This document shows positions 1 to 6,620 of a DNA stretch of 14,149 nucleotides, in pieces (the first letter of the stretch is position 1; each line of letters begins with the position of its first letter). The DNA is from an uncultured Muribaculaceae bacterium. GTDB taxonomy: Bacteria; Bacteroidota; Bacteroidia; Bacteroidales; Muribaculaceae. Below the pieces are notes generated by a model. It worked only from the letters and a program-made list of their open reading frames with translations, was not told the DNA's origin and searched no databases. The position numbers and the translations under genes are program-made. The DNA is taken from assembly GCA_910578305.1 (NCBI GenBank), contig CAJTQH010000058.1, forward strand, positions 1-14,149. The letters run 5' to 3'.

Positions 1-228
1 ACGACAACATCAGCAAAAGCCGACTGCAACCGCGCACCAGATTAGGAGGGACGGCATCCTGCCGTCGCACGACAACATCAGCAAAAGCCGACTGCAACCG
101 CGCACCAGATTAGGAGGGACGGCATCCTGCCGTCGCACGACAACATCAGCAAAAGCCGACTGCAACCGCGCACCAGATTAGGAGGGACGGCTTCCAGCCG
201 TCGCACGACAACATCAGCAAAATCCGCA
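1..228. repeat. Tandem array of 68-bp units with internal hairpin
   Basis: Units lie at 1-68, 69-136 and 137-204. A degenerate partial fourth copy begins at 205: its first 18 nt are identical and similarity fades by about 226. Units 1 and 2 are identical. Unit 3 differs at only two positions, 192 and 196. Each full unit contains an inverted repeat, GACGGCA-TCC-TGCCGTC, at 50-66, 118-134 and 186-202. In unit 3 it reads GACGGCT-TCC-AGCCGTC, so the two changes restore pairing. There are no variable spacers, so this is not CRISPR. A 68-nt period is not a multiple of three, so it does not encode a repeating peptide. The array starts at the window edge and may extend left. REP/BIME-like dispersed palindromic DNA is a reasonable guess, but no transposase is visible here. 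Confidence 0.9.
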
Positions 229-470
229 GAAAAAAAATCACACACCCGCGCAAAACACACACCATACACCGCCCGCCGCACCGTAACTTTGCAGCACCAT
301 GACACACCCTCCGTACCATAATCCGCCCGGATCACCCACCACACGATCACCCGCGAATATTTTACCTCAATTGATTGTTATGATGTGAAAAGATTTGTAA
401 ATTTGCACTTTCTTTGGCATCTCACACATGCTGTAGATGCCTGTTATTGTCAAACCAACACTCAGAAATC
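229..470. other. Intergenic region upstream of gldE
   Basis: This stretch of about 240 nt has no convincing gene. It contains a strong Bacteroidetes promoter at 375-405 and a second -7-like TAACTTTG at 284-291 with no TTG at the expected -33 distance. A 29-codon ORF (299-388, beginning MTHPPY) starts just after the second element but has no recognisable features. No tRNA, riboswitch or terminator was recognised. Confidence 0.6.
375..405 (+). promoter_or_regulatory. Bacteroidetes-type promoter of gldE operon
   Basis: TTG at 375-377, a 20-nt spacer and TAAATTTG at 398-405 match the Bacteroides sigma-ABfr consensus (TTG about 19-21 nt upstream of TAnnTTTG). Transcription would begin near 410-412, which argues against the TTG at 414 as the gldE start and favours the later TTG codons at 447 or 471. 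Confidence 0.75.
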
Positions 471-1832
471 TTGGACATAGACCCTCTTCCTGCCACCGAT
501 CCGCTTTTATGCGCCATAGCGGCCATAACCTCCACAATATCATCATTTGGAGTGGCACAGATTGTAGCACTGGCGTGCGCACTCATCGCACTCATCATAT
601 CCGGCTTCATGTCGGGAAGTGAAATCGCTTTTTTCTCACTCGACTCCGCCCAGCAGGAGCAACTCGAAGACGAGCCAAAGGGACAACGCATACTGCACAT
701 ACTCTCGCAACCCGAAAAACTGCTGGCCACCATACTGATAGCCAACAACCTGGTCAATGTGACCATTGTCGTTCTGTGTAACTTCGCCCTCGGACCTGTA
801 TTTGAAGGAATGCCGCCCATATGGAGTTTCGTGCTCCAGACAGTGATACTCACTTTCCTCATACTGCTTTTTGGAGAGATACTGCCGAAACTCGTGGCAA
901 ACTCCGGCAACCTGCGCTGGGTAAGATTTGCTTCCGGAGGCATATCAGCCATAATGAAACTGTTCTCTCCGGTCTCGTCACTGCTCGTGCGCAGCTCACG
1001 CATAGTGACACGCGTGGTCACCAAAGAGCAACACGACGTCACCACCGACGAACTCTCGCAGGCACTTCAGATCACAGACGTGAAGACAACCGACGACAAG
1101 GAGATGCTCGAAGGCATATTACGATTCGGCGACACCACAGCATCGGAAGTGATGACGCCGCGTGTGGACATGACAGACCTTGACATCTCATGGGACTTCG
1201 ACCGTGTGATGGCCACAGTGCTCGACAGTGGATATTCCCGACTGCCCGTTTACAAGGATTCGCAGGACAACATACAGGGAGTGCTGTATTCGCGCGACCT
1301 TCTGCCATATATAGGCACCACCGGTGCAGGATTCGAATGGCAGAAACTGCTGCGCAAGGCCTACTTCGTGCCCGAAACACGCATGATCGACGATCTGCTT
1401 GAAGACTTCCGCACACGCCGCATACACATGGCCATAGTTGTCGACGAGTTCGGAGGCACCCAAGGAGTGGTGACTCTCGAAGACGTGCTTGAAGAGATTG
1501 TAGGCGATATCAACGACGAATACGACGAAGAAGACAAGACATACCAACGACTCCCTGACGACACGTTCATATTTGAAGGACGCACCATACTCAGCGACTT
1601 CTTCCGCGTCACCGGACTATGCGAGGACGACTACGCAGAAGTAACCGAAGACTGCGAGACCCTGGCCGGAATGCTGCTGGCCGTCAAAGGCGACTTTCCT
1701 AAAGAGAAAGAGCCTCTTGTCTATGGCCGGTGCCGATTCCTCATTCTCGACATCACCAACCACCGCATCACATCGGTGAGAGTGAAAGTGATGCCCGACA
1801 TACAGCAACCCATCACCGGCCATCAGTCATGA
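471..1832 (+). CDS. gldE: GldE-type CNNM/CBS/CorC-domain membrane protein
   Basis: A membrane protein of the GldE/hemolysin-C-like family, which in Flavobacterium is linked to gliding and T9SS function through its partner GldD; the transported substrate is unproven. With the start used here (453 residues) the order is a CNNM (DUF21) membrane domain at about 20-190 with SGSE at 48-51 and GEILPK at 135-140, a CBS pair at about 225-350 with MTPR at 228-231 and VVDEFGG at 323-329, and a C-terminal CorC/HlyC domain from about 365. There is no in-frame ATG near the N-terminus. The frame is open back to TTG 414, but the promoter at 375-405 would put transcription start only a few nt before that, so TTG 471 (or 447) is preferred. 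The stop overlaps the gldD ATG by 4 nt, so the two are probably translationally coupled. Family assignment is firm; the exact start is not. Confidence 0.9.
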   Translation: MDIDPLPATDPLLCAIAAITSTISSFGVAQIVALACALIALIISGFMSGSEIAFFSLDSAQQEQLEDEPKGQRILHILSQPEKLLATILIANNLVNVTIVVLCNFALGPVFEGMPPIWSFVLQTVILTFLILLFGEILPKLVANSGNLRWVRFASGGISAIMKLFSPVSSLLVRSSRIVTRVVTKEQHDVTTDELSQALQITDVKTTDDKEMLEGILRFGDTTASEVMTPRVDMTDLDISWDFDRVMATVLDSGYSRLPVYKDSQDNIQGVLYSRDLLPYIGTTGAGFEWQKLLRKAYFVPETRMIDDLLEDFRTRRIHMAIVVDEFGGTQGVVTLEDVLEEIVGDINDEYDEEDKTYQRLPDDTFIFEGRTILSDFFRVTGLCEDDYAEVTEDCETLAGMLLAVKGDFPKEKEPLVYGRCRFLILDITNHRITSVRVKVMPDIQQPITGHQS

Positions 1833-2443
1833 CACACCGTACCCATTGCGTACAGATTGTTATGGCGATACTGACCATGACACTGCTGCTCGCATCGTGC
1901 GGCCGGAAACATCCTTCCGAGACCGACGTTACTGAAATACCGCGTCCCAGAGCATATCCGCGCATACAGCTCTACGACACCGTATACACCGACCGACACG
2001 GCCTGGAAGCAGGATTTATAGTCAACGAAGCAGCTGAAGTAAACCGCAAGATGATCGCCGGCAGCGGACAGCAGCCCCACAGCTCCGGCTGGGCCGATGT
2101 GGTATATCCGGCCTACAGCGCCACACTGCACTGCACCTTCACCCCCGTCGACGACTCTACACGCAGCCAAGTGGTAGACAACCGCACCGAGCGAATGGCA
2201 CTGAACATTGGCGGAAATACGGCCGAACAGATCGGACTGAGCACCCCTTCAGGCTACGACGCCATTGTGCTCACCACTGTAGGATCCGCCGTCACGCCGC
2301 TCCAGTTTGTGGCAGCCGGCCGTAAATGGGTGGTGAGCGGAGCTCTGACATTCGAAGCCGAATCGATAGACGCAGACTCCATTCTGCCCATAATCAGCGC
2401 TGTGCGCACCGATGTGATCCACGCCATAAAACATCTCGAATGA
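1829..2443 (+). CDS. gldD: GldD-like gliding motility lipoprotein
   Basis: A 204-residue lipoprotein. The N-terminus has a short positive segment, a hydrophobic stretch and a lipobox LLASC ending at Cys24, so it is exported and lipidated. Shortly after comes P38-R-P-R-A-Y-P-R45, matching the PKPKGY-type motif at the mature N-terminus of GldD proteins. GldD is needed for gliding and T9SS-dependent secretion in Flavobacterium; its biochemical role is unknown. The ATG overlaps the gldE stop (ATGA) and its own stop overlaps the next gene in the same way. The frame is open upstream to 1730, but that extension lies inside gldE and would bury the signal peptide, so ATG 1829 is chosen. Many gut Bacteroidales carry gldE-gldD without gliding, so a role in envelope assembly or T9SS is more likely than motility. 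Identity rests on position next to gldE, the lipobox and the short motif. Confidence 0.83.
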   Translation: MTHRTHCVQIVMAILTMTLLLASCGRKHPSETDVTEIPRPRAYPRIQLYDTVYTDRHGLEAGFIVNEAAEVNRKMIAGSGQQPHSSGWADVVYPAYSATLHCTFTPVDDSTRSQVVDNRTERMALNIGGNTAEQIGLSTPSGYDAIVLTTVGSAVTPLQFVAAGRKWVVSGALTFEAESIDADSILPIISAVRTDVIHAIKHLE

Positions 2444-3039
2444 CGACTACAGTCCACATCCCCGACACCGCCCTCGTGGACGCTCTTGTGGCTCGGCTCG
2501 ATAAATGCTCCGCAGGTCGCGCCACCATATATGCCACACGCCTCAGTTCATCGACACGTGTCACACGCCGCAACACCGAGATACAGGCAGTGAACCGCCT
2601 GGCAAGACAGGCCACAGGACTCAACACCGACGTGTGCCACCACTCCGACGGGGCTCCTTATATACCCGGATTCGACGGACATGTGTCAGTGACACACGGA
2701 GCCTCGATGGCCATCATGTCGGTCAGCCACAACTGCCGCACAGGCATCGACGCAGAATGTTGGCGCGAGCAGCTCGTCCGTGTGGCTCCGCGCTTCATCA
2801 GGCCCGAAGAGATGTCGGTACACGCGGCTTCGCCCGACAGCCTGCTACGCGCATGGACATCAAAAGAAGCCATATTCAAGGCACTCGGCATCAGCGGCAT
2901 CACCTTGATCGACATATGCCTGCCCGACCGGATCGAAGGCTTGGTCACAATCTCCGTCGACGGGCATGGCACGAAAGACATATCACTGACATTTTTCGGA
3001 GACATGCCTGTTTGCGTGGCCTTGGCCGAACTGATGTGA
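2440..3039 (+). CDS. 4'-phosphopantetheinyl transferase superfamily protein
   Basis: A 199-residue cytosolic enzyme expected to transfer the 4'-phosphopantetheine arm of CoA to a serine of acyl or peptidyl carrier proteins, making apo-carriers active. Visible motifs are GAPYIPG at 71-77, the SVSH segment at 94-97 followed by GIDAE at 102-106 (Mg ligands Asp104 and Glu106), and WTSKEAIFKAL at 139-149 with the third acidic residue Glu143. These match the Sfp/AcpT arrangement, although the protein is shorter than Sfp. The ATG at 2440 overlaps the gldD stop by 4 nt; the frame is open back to 2326, but that part lies inside gldD. A gldE-gldD-PPTase order is common in Bacteroidales as far as I recall. 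No polyketide or peptide synthase is nearby, so fatty-acid ACP is the likeliest substrate. The specific target cannot be read from sequence. Confidence 0.88.
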   Translation: MTTTVHIPDTALVDALVARLDKCSAGRATIYATRLSSSTRVTRRNTEIQAVNRLARQATGLNTDVCHHSDGAPYIPGFDGHVSVTHGASMAIMSVSHNCRTGIDAECWREQLVRVAPRFIRPEEMSVHAASPDSLLRAWTSKEAIFKALGISGITLIDICLPDRIEGLVTISVDGHGTKDISLTFFGDMPVCVALAELM

Positions 3040-3080
3040 GCGGCAGACGCTGACCTCCATGTTAATTTGTCAAAAAGCCA

Positions 3081-3111
3081 TTGCATTCTGCCAATCCATG
3101 TTGTATATTTG
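3081..3111 (+). promoter_or_regulatory. Bacteroidetes-type promoter of XRE-S24 repressor gene
   Basis: TTG at 3081-3083, exactly 20 nt of spacer, then TATATTTG at 3104-3111. The start codon is 30 nt after the last G, leaving a leader of about 25 nt. TTGCA at 3081-3085 and TGCAA at 3110-3114 form a loose inverted pair bracketing the promoter, which could be an autoregulatory operator; this is speculative. Confidence 0.75.
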
Positions 3112-3141
3112 CAATCAACAACCCCCACATTCCCCTGTACC

Positions 3142-3801
3142 ATGACCTCCTTGTCCCACAGCACCGAGATAATATCGCGCATACGCTTTCTGCTCGACAC
3201 ATGCCGCATGTCACAGGCCCGGTTTGCTAAACGCATAAGTATCGACCCCGCCAACCTGTCAAAACATCTGAGCGGGAAACTGCCCGTTACCTCCGGTCTC
3301 ATCAACCGCATAGCAGTCGACATGGGAGTGTCAAAGAAATGGCTCACCACAGGCGAAGGTGTCCCGTTTGCCAAAGACGACGGAATACGCCCCGACGGAA
3401 ACGCCACCCCGGTCTACGATATCGACGTCACAGCCGGATGTTACGAACTGAGCCGAATGTTTACTGCCGACCGAATCATAGGCTACGTCGACATACCCGA
3501 CATGCGCCCCGGAAGCTCCATTGTGAGAGTGAGCGGCGACAGCATGGAACCGGAGATATCCGACGGCGCATACGTGGCAATACGCCCCATTTCCGACATG
3601 TCGTGCATCTTCTGGGGGCAGATCTACGTTATCGTCATGGACGACTACCGCATGGTGAAGCATGTGCGGCGTCATCCCGACCCAAATAAGATAATACTCC
3701 GCAGCTCCAATCCCCACTACGACGACATGGAAGTGAGCCGCGACAAGATACGCCGCATGTTCGTCGTCGAAACCATATTAAACCTGAAAAACCGATGCTG
3801 A
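3142..3801 (+). CDS. XRE-family HTH regulator with LexA/CI-like S24 domain
   Basis: A 219-residue LexA/CI-type transcription factor. Residues 9-72 form an XRE helix-turn-helix (QARFAKRISIDPANLSKHLSG at 25-45). Residues 88-215 form an S24 peptidase-like domain. The autocleavage features are all present: an Ala98-Gly99 bond, nucleophile Ser134 in GDSMEP and general base Lys173 in MVKH. Spacings (36 and 39 residues) are close to LexA (35 and 37). The frame is open upstream to 3067, but ATG 3142 lies 30 nt below a strong promoter and begins the conserved part, so it is chosen. The next gene overlaps it by 7 nt, and recF follows. No phage genes are visible, so this is probably a chromosomal repressor. 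Targets are unknown; an SOS-like or stress-response role is only a hypothesis. It might instead be a remnant phage repressor. Confidence 0.88.
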   Translation: MTSLSHSTEIISRIRFLLDTCRMSQARFAKRISIDPANLSKHLSGKLPVTSGLINRIAVDMGVSKKWLTTGEGVPFAKDDGIRPDGNATPVYDIDVTAGCYELSRMFTADRIIGYVDIPDMRPGSSIVRVSGDSMEPEISDGAYVAIRPISDMSCIFWGQIYVIVMDDYRMVKHVRRHPDPNKIILRSSNPHYDDMEVSRDKIRRMFVVETILNLKNRC

Positions 3802-4529
3802 GACACCTCTCACTTATATTGACTCTGTGCACGGCCTTGTGCGGCCTCGCCTCCGACTATGAATCCAATGCCGTCAAGGCACGTCGCATGTTTCACTACC
3901 GAGAGTGGGCCAGTGCGGGCGCACTCTACTCCCTCATGATTGCCGAGCGACCGCAGGTCACCGACTCCTATGGACATGCCATAGTGGCGGCTGGCATGAT
4001 CGACGATCCCGCACAGCAATTGCGGCTGACCGACATGGGGCTGCGCAACCAGATACCCGTCGACTCGCTTTTCCGGTCTGTGGAGCGCACAAGCTTCTCC
4101 GTAGGCCAGACATCGCTTTACGAAAAATACCTGCTTCGGGTCAAGCAGGCCGAGCCATGGCTTGCCAGAAGCATCGACAGCTATCTGCTGAAATACTACG
4201 TATATCGGCGCGATGCCGCAGGAATGATCGAATACAGCCGCATAATGCTCGCCCCGGTGCCCGACCACAAAGAATTTCTCTACACACTTGCACAGGGCTA
4301 CCTTCTCGACGGGCAGACGCACAATGCAATCGACATCTACACACGCATCGTGGATCTGTATCCCCAGGCTCTCGAAGCGCTGCTCTATCTTGGCAACTAC
4401 TATAGCGCATATGCACGTTCCGACACTCAGGCCAGAGCGCAGGCTCTGACATACCTGCGCCGTGCACAAGACATCGCGCCGGCACCATACCTCGATGCCA
4501 AAATATCGCGCCTCGAAGCCATGCGCTGA
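3795..4529 (+). CDS. Exported tetratricopeptide-like protein, function unknown
   Basis: A 244-residue protein of unknown function. Residues 1-19 look like a signal peptide (basic start, hydrophobic Leu/Ile/Thr core, likely cleavage after GLA at 17-19). Cys16 is preceded by Leu, so this is not a good lipobox. The rest is helical with TPR-like pairs: a paired stretch in the first third (ARRMFHYREWASAGALYSLM) and clearer repeats in the C-terminal third (AQGYLLDGQTHNAIDIYTRI, then LYLGNYYSAYA and YLRRAQDI). Such proteins act as periplasmic scaffolds, but nothing here names a partner. Its start overlaps the repressor gene by 7 nt, so the two are probably co-translated. It ends 91 nt before recF. 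Without an alignment, the TPR call rests on periodicity alone. Confidence 0.8.
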   Translation: MLRHLSLILTLCTALCGLASDYESNAVKARRMFHYREWASAGALYSLMIAERPQVTDSYGHAIVAAGMIDDPAQQLRLTDMGLRNQIPVDSLFRSVERTSFSVGQTSLYEKYLLRVKQAEPWLARSIDSYLLKYYVYRRDAAGMIEYSRIMLAPVPDHKEFLYTLAQGYLLDGQTHNAIDIYTRIVDLYPQALEALLYLGNYYSAYARSDTQARAQALTYLRRAQDIAPAPYLDAKISRLEAMR

Positions 4530-4603
4530 TCCGCGCGCCCTTTACTGCTCTATGCAGCACACAAATTTAAAGACATAGTGACATAATATAGCCGCTTTTT
4601 AAG

Positions 4604-4611
4604 TACATTTG
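4604..4611 (+). promoter_or_regulatory. Candidate -7 element upstream of recF
   Basis: TACATTTG fits TAnnTTTG, but the -33 position holds GCC instead of TTG, so the promoter is incomplete. It ends 9 nt before the recF ATG, implying a leader of only a few nt. The surrounding gap (4530-4620) has no convincing terminator. Confidence 0.45.
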
Positions 4612-4620
4612 TAGTCAGAT

Positions 4621-5745
4621 ATGCATCTGAAACATCTTACACTGACCAACTTCAAGAACATCGCCGGGGCATCGCTCGATTTCTCGGAGAAAATCAACTG
4701 TTTTTTAGGCAACAACGGCATGGGCAAGAGCAATCTGCTCGATGCTGTATTTTACCTCAGTTTCTGCAAAAGTTTCTCCGGCATGACCGATGCCATGCTT
4801 ATGCGGCGGGGAGAGGACTTCGCCATGGCCAAAGCCATATATGAGCGCAAAGGCACCACCGAAGAACTCACCCTGGGCATGGCTCGTGGCAAACGCAAAT
4901 CCATAAAGCGCGGCGGCAAGGAATACTCCCGACTCAGCCAGCACATAGGCACATTCCCGCTCGTAATGGCCGCGCCGCAGGACATTGACCTTATACGAGG
5001 AGCCGGAGAAGAACGCAGACGCTGGATGGATATGGTGATATCGCAGGGCGATGCACGATACCTCGACTCGCTCATACGCTACAACGCCGCACTCGAACAG
5101 CGCAACCGTCTGCTACGGGCCGGAATCGTCGACCACATGCTCTACGAAGCCATCGAAATATCAATGGATGCAGCCGCACGATACTTACATGATGCCCGCA
5201 GTCGATGGGTCGACGAGCTGACAGCCCTGTTTCATCGCTACTACTCGGCCATTGCCGACACCGACGAACTGGTGGGGCTAACCTACAAGGGCGCCCTGCA
5301 CTCAAGCCCCGACGGTACGCTGTCGTCACTGCTCGACAGCGCACGACGACACGACGAGATTGTACGATACACCTCGGTAGGTCCGCATCGCGACGACATA
5401 GAGTTTACTCTATACGGCATGCCTCTGCGACGGAGCGGCTCACAGGGTCAGTGCAAGACATTCACCATAGCCCTGCGTCTGGCTCAGTACGACTTCCTGC
5501 ACCGCAGCACCGGCATGAGCCCCATGCTGCTGCTCGACGACATATTCGACAAACTCGACCGCGACCGAGTGGAACGTATCATGACCCTCGTAACCTCCGA
5601 CGAATTCGGTCAGATATTCGTCACCGACACCAACCGCAAGCACCTCGACGACATCATATCGCGCACTACCGGCGACTACAAGCTATGGTCGGTGAGCGAC
5701 GGCACATTCACACCTATAAACCTGCCTGACGACAACCGCTCATGA
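4621..5745 (+). CDS. recF: DNA replication and repair protein RecF
   Basis: A 374-residue SMC-like ATPase that acts with RecO and RecR to load RecA on gapped, SSB-coated DNA. The N-terminus MHLKHLTLTNFKNI is typical, which fixes the start. Walker A is GNNGMGKS at 30-37, the ABC signature SGSQGQ lies at 272-277, and Walker B is MLLLDDIFDKLD at 302-313, with Asp306 and Asp307 as metal-binding and catalytic acids. Length matches the family (about 360-375). The gene overlaps the following DUF721 gene by 4 nt (ATGA). A possible -7 element TACATTTG ends 9 nt before the ATG. A shorter version starting later would lose strand 1 of the ATPase core, so the full length is used. I see no gap in the motifs. 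Confidence 0.96.
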   Translation: MHLKHLTLTNFKNIAGASLDFSEKINCFLGNNGMGKSNLLDAVFYLSFCKSFSGMTDAMLMRRGEDFAMAKAIYERKGTTEELTLGMARGKRKSIKRGGKEYSRLSQHIGTFPLVMAAPQDIDLIRGAGEERRRWMDMVISQGDARYLDSLIRYNAALEQRNRLLRAGIVDHMLYEAIEISMDAAARYLHDARSRWVDELTALFHRYYSAIADTDELVGLTYKGALHSSPDGTLSSLLDSARRHDEIVRYTSVGPHRDDIEFTLYGMPLRRSGSQGQCKTFTIALRLAQYDFLHRSTGMSPMLLLDDIFDKLDRDRVERIMTLVTSDEFGQIFVTDTNRKHLDDIISRTTGDYKLWSVSDGTFTPINLPDDNRS

Positions 5746-6035
5746 AACGAACCGAGCCTAAATCTTTCGCACAGATATTCGACGAAGGAATGGAACGAGC
5801 CGGAGTCACAGATACACTCGCTCGACACCGCGCCTGCTATATCTGGCCCGAAATAGTAGGGCCGGGAGTCAACCGATACACATTCCAGCGTTACGTCACC
5901 CCCGACGGTGTGATGCACGTCCACATCACCTCATCGGCGCTGAAACAGGAACTCTCGTTCCACCGCACGCGCCTGGTAGAGCAGATCAACCGGGCCGTGG
6001 GATCTCAGGCCATCAACGACATCGAATTTCACTAA
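5742..6035 (+). CDS. DUF721 / DciA-like protein
   Basis: A 97-residue protein of the DUF721 family. Related DciA proteins help load the replicative helicase in bacteria lacking DnaC, but that role is not shown for this short version. Seen features are the family-like segment W-P-E-I-V-G at about 35-40, an HVHITSSALKQEL stretch in the middle, and an IEFH ending matching the usual I-x-F close. The ATG overlaps the recF stop, and the thioesterase gene follows 12 nt later. A recF-DUF721 pairing is common in Bacteroidetes, which supports a replication or repair link. The start is clear because the upstream frame lies within recF. Confidence 0.85.
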   Translation: MKRTEPKSFAQIFDEGMERAGVTDTLARHRACYIWPEIVGPGVNRYTFQRYVTPDGVMHVHITSSALKQELSFHRTRLVEQINRAVGSQAINDIEFH

Positions 6036-6047
6036 CCACCAATCACC

Positions 6048-6536
6048 ATGACACAACCCACATATCTCAAAAGCGACAATCCGCGTGTCCCGGAGGCCCG
6101 CTGTCCGTTCCGCCACTGCGTCGACGTACAGACACGTTTCAGCGACATAGACATGCTCGGACATATCAACAACAATACTTACCTGACATTCATGGACCTG
6201 GGAAAAATACAATACTTCTCGGCCATCAACGGCGGCAAAATGAACGTATCCGACGTGCGCGCAGTGGTAGTACACGTGAGTTGCGACTTCTACGAACCGG
6301 CCTTTTTTCAGGAACCCCTGCAAGTGTGGAGCACCATCACCCATGTGGGCACACGCAGCTTCACCATCGAGCAACGCGTTATCAACGCTCTCACACTATC
6401 CACCAAGTGCATAGGCACCACAGTGCTTGCAGGATTCGACCCGGCAACACAGACAGGAGCGCCGCTCGACGAACAGTGGATTGCATCGGCGGCAGCATAC
6501 GAGCAGCGCGATCTCGTTTCTGTCGACCGCCAATAA
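6048..6536 (+). CDS. Hotdog-fold acyl-CoA thioesterase (YbgC/4HBT-like)
   Basis: A 162-residue cytosolic protein of the single-domain hotdog thioesterase type. Residues 30-46 carry the family signature RFSDIDMLGHINNNTYL, with Asp33/Asp35 as catalytic candidates and the GHxNN turn. The middle segment (VVVHVSCDFYEPAFFQEPLQV) and the following strands match the hotdog core. These enzymes hydrolyse acyl-CoA or aryl-CoA thioesters; the chain length and natural substrate cannot be told from sequence. The ATG is 12 nt after the DUF721 stop, with no promoter in between, so it is probably the last gene of the recF unit. A strong promoter follows its stop. Confidence 0.85.
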   Translation: MTQPTYLKSDNPRVPEARCPFRHCVDVQTRFSDIDMLGHINNNTYLTFMDLGKIQYFSAINGGKMNVSDVRAVVVHVSCDFYEPAFFQEPLQVWSTITHVGTRSFTIEQRVINALTLSTKCIGTTVLAGFDPATQTGAPLDEQWIASAAAYEQRDLVSVDRQ

Positions 6537-6548
6537 TAGGCTTTGCGC

Positions 6549-6579
6549 TTGCATAATGACATGGATTATTGTAAATTTG
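6549..6579 (+). promoter_or_regulatory. Bacteroidetes-type promoter of SIS isomerase unit
   Basis: TTG at 6549-6551, a 20-nt spacer, then TAAATTTG at 6572-6579 give a full consensus match. Start of transcription near 6585 leaves a leader of about 36 nt to ATG 6621. This rules out the upstream non-ATG start at 6543, which would lie before the transcript. Confidence 0.8.
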
Positions 6580-6620
6580 CATTATCGTTTAACCCCAACA
6601 CCCAACACCTACTGACGGAT

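Noticed and set aside
1..228. CRISPR-like repeats
   Set aside because: Repeat units abut with no variable spacers, the unit is 68 bp with an internal stem, and no cas genes are present.
78..350. A 90-residue reading frame on the - strand across the repeat array
   Set aside because: It runs through near-identical 68-bp repeats, is rich in Cys/Val without any motif, and has no promoter or ribosome-binding context.
422..1045. A 207-residue reading frame antisense to gldE
   Set aside because: It overlaps the membrane domain of gldE, which has clear motifs, and has no recognised domain.
2658..3407. A 249-residue reading frame on the - strand
   Set aside because: It lies across the PPTase gene, a promoter gap and the repressor gene, both with clear family motifs. 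It is a shadow of GC-rich codons.
3810..4469. A 219-residue reading frame on the - strand
   Set aside because: It is entirely antisense to the exported TPR-like protein and shows no signal or domain of its own.
4530..4620. Terminator after the TPR-like gene
   Set aside because: The only stem seen is 4 bp (CTGC/GCAG around 4545) without a following T-run.
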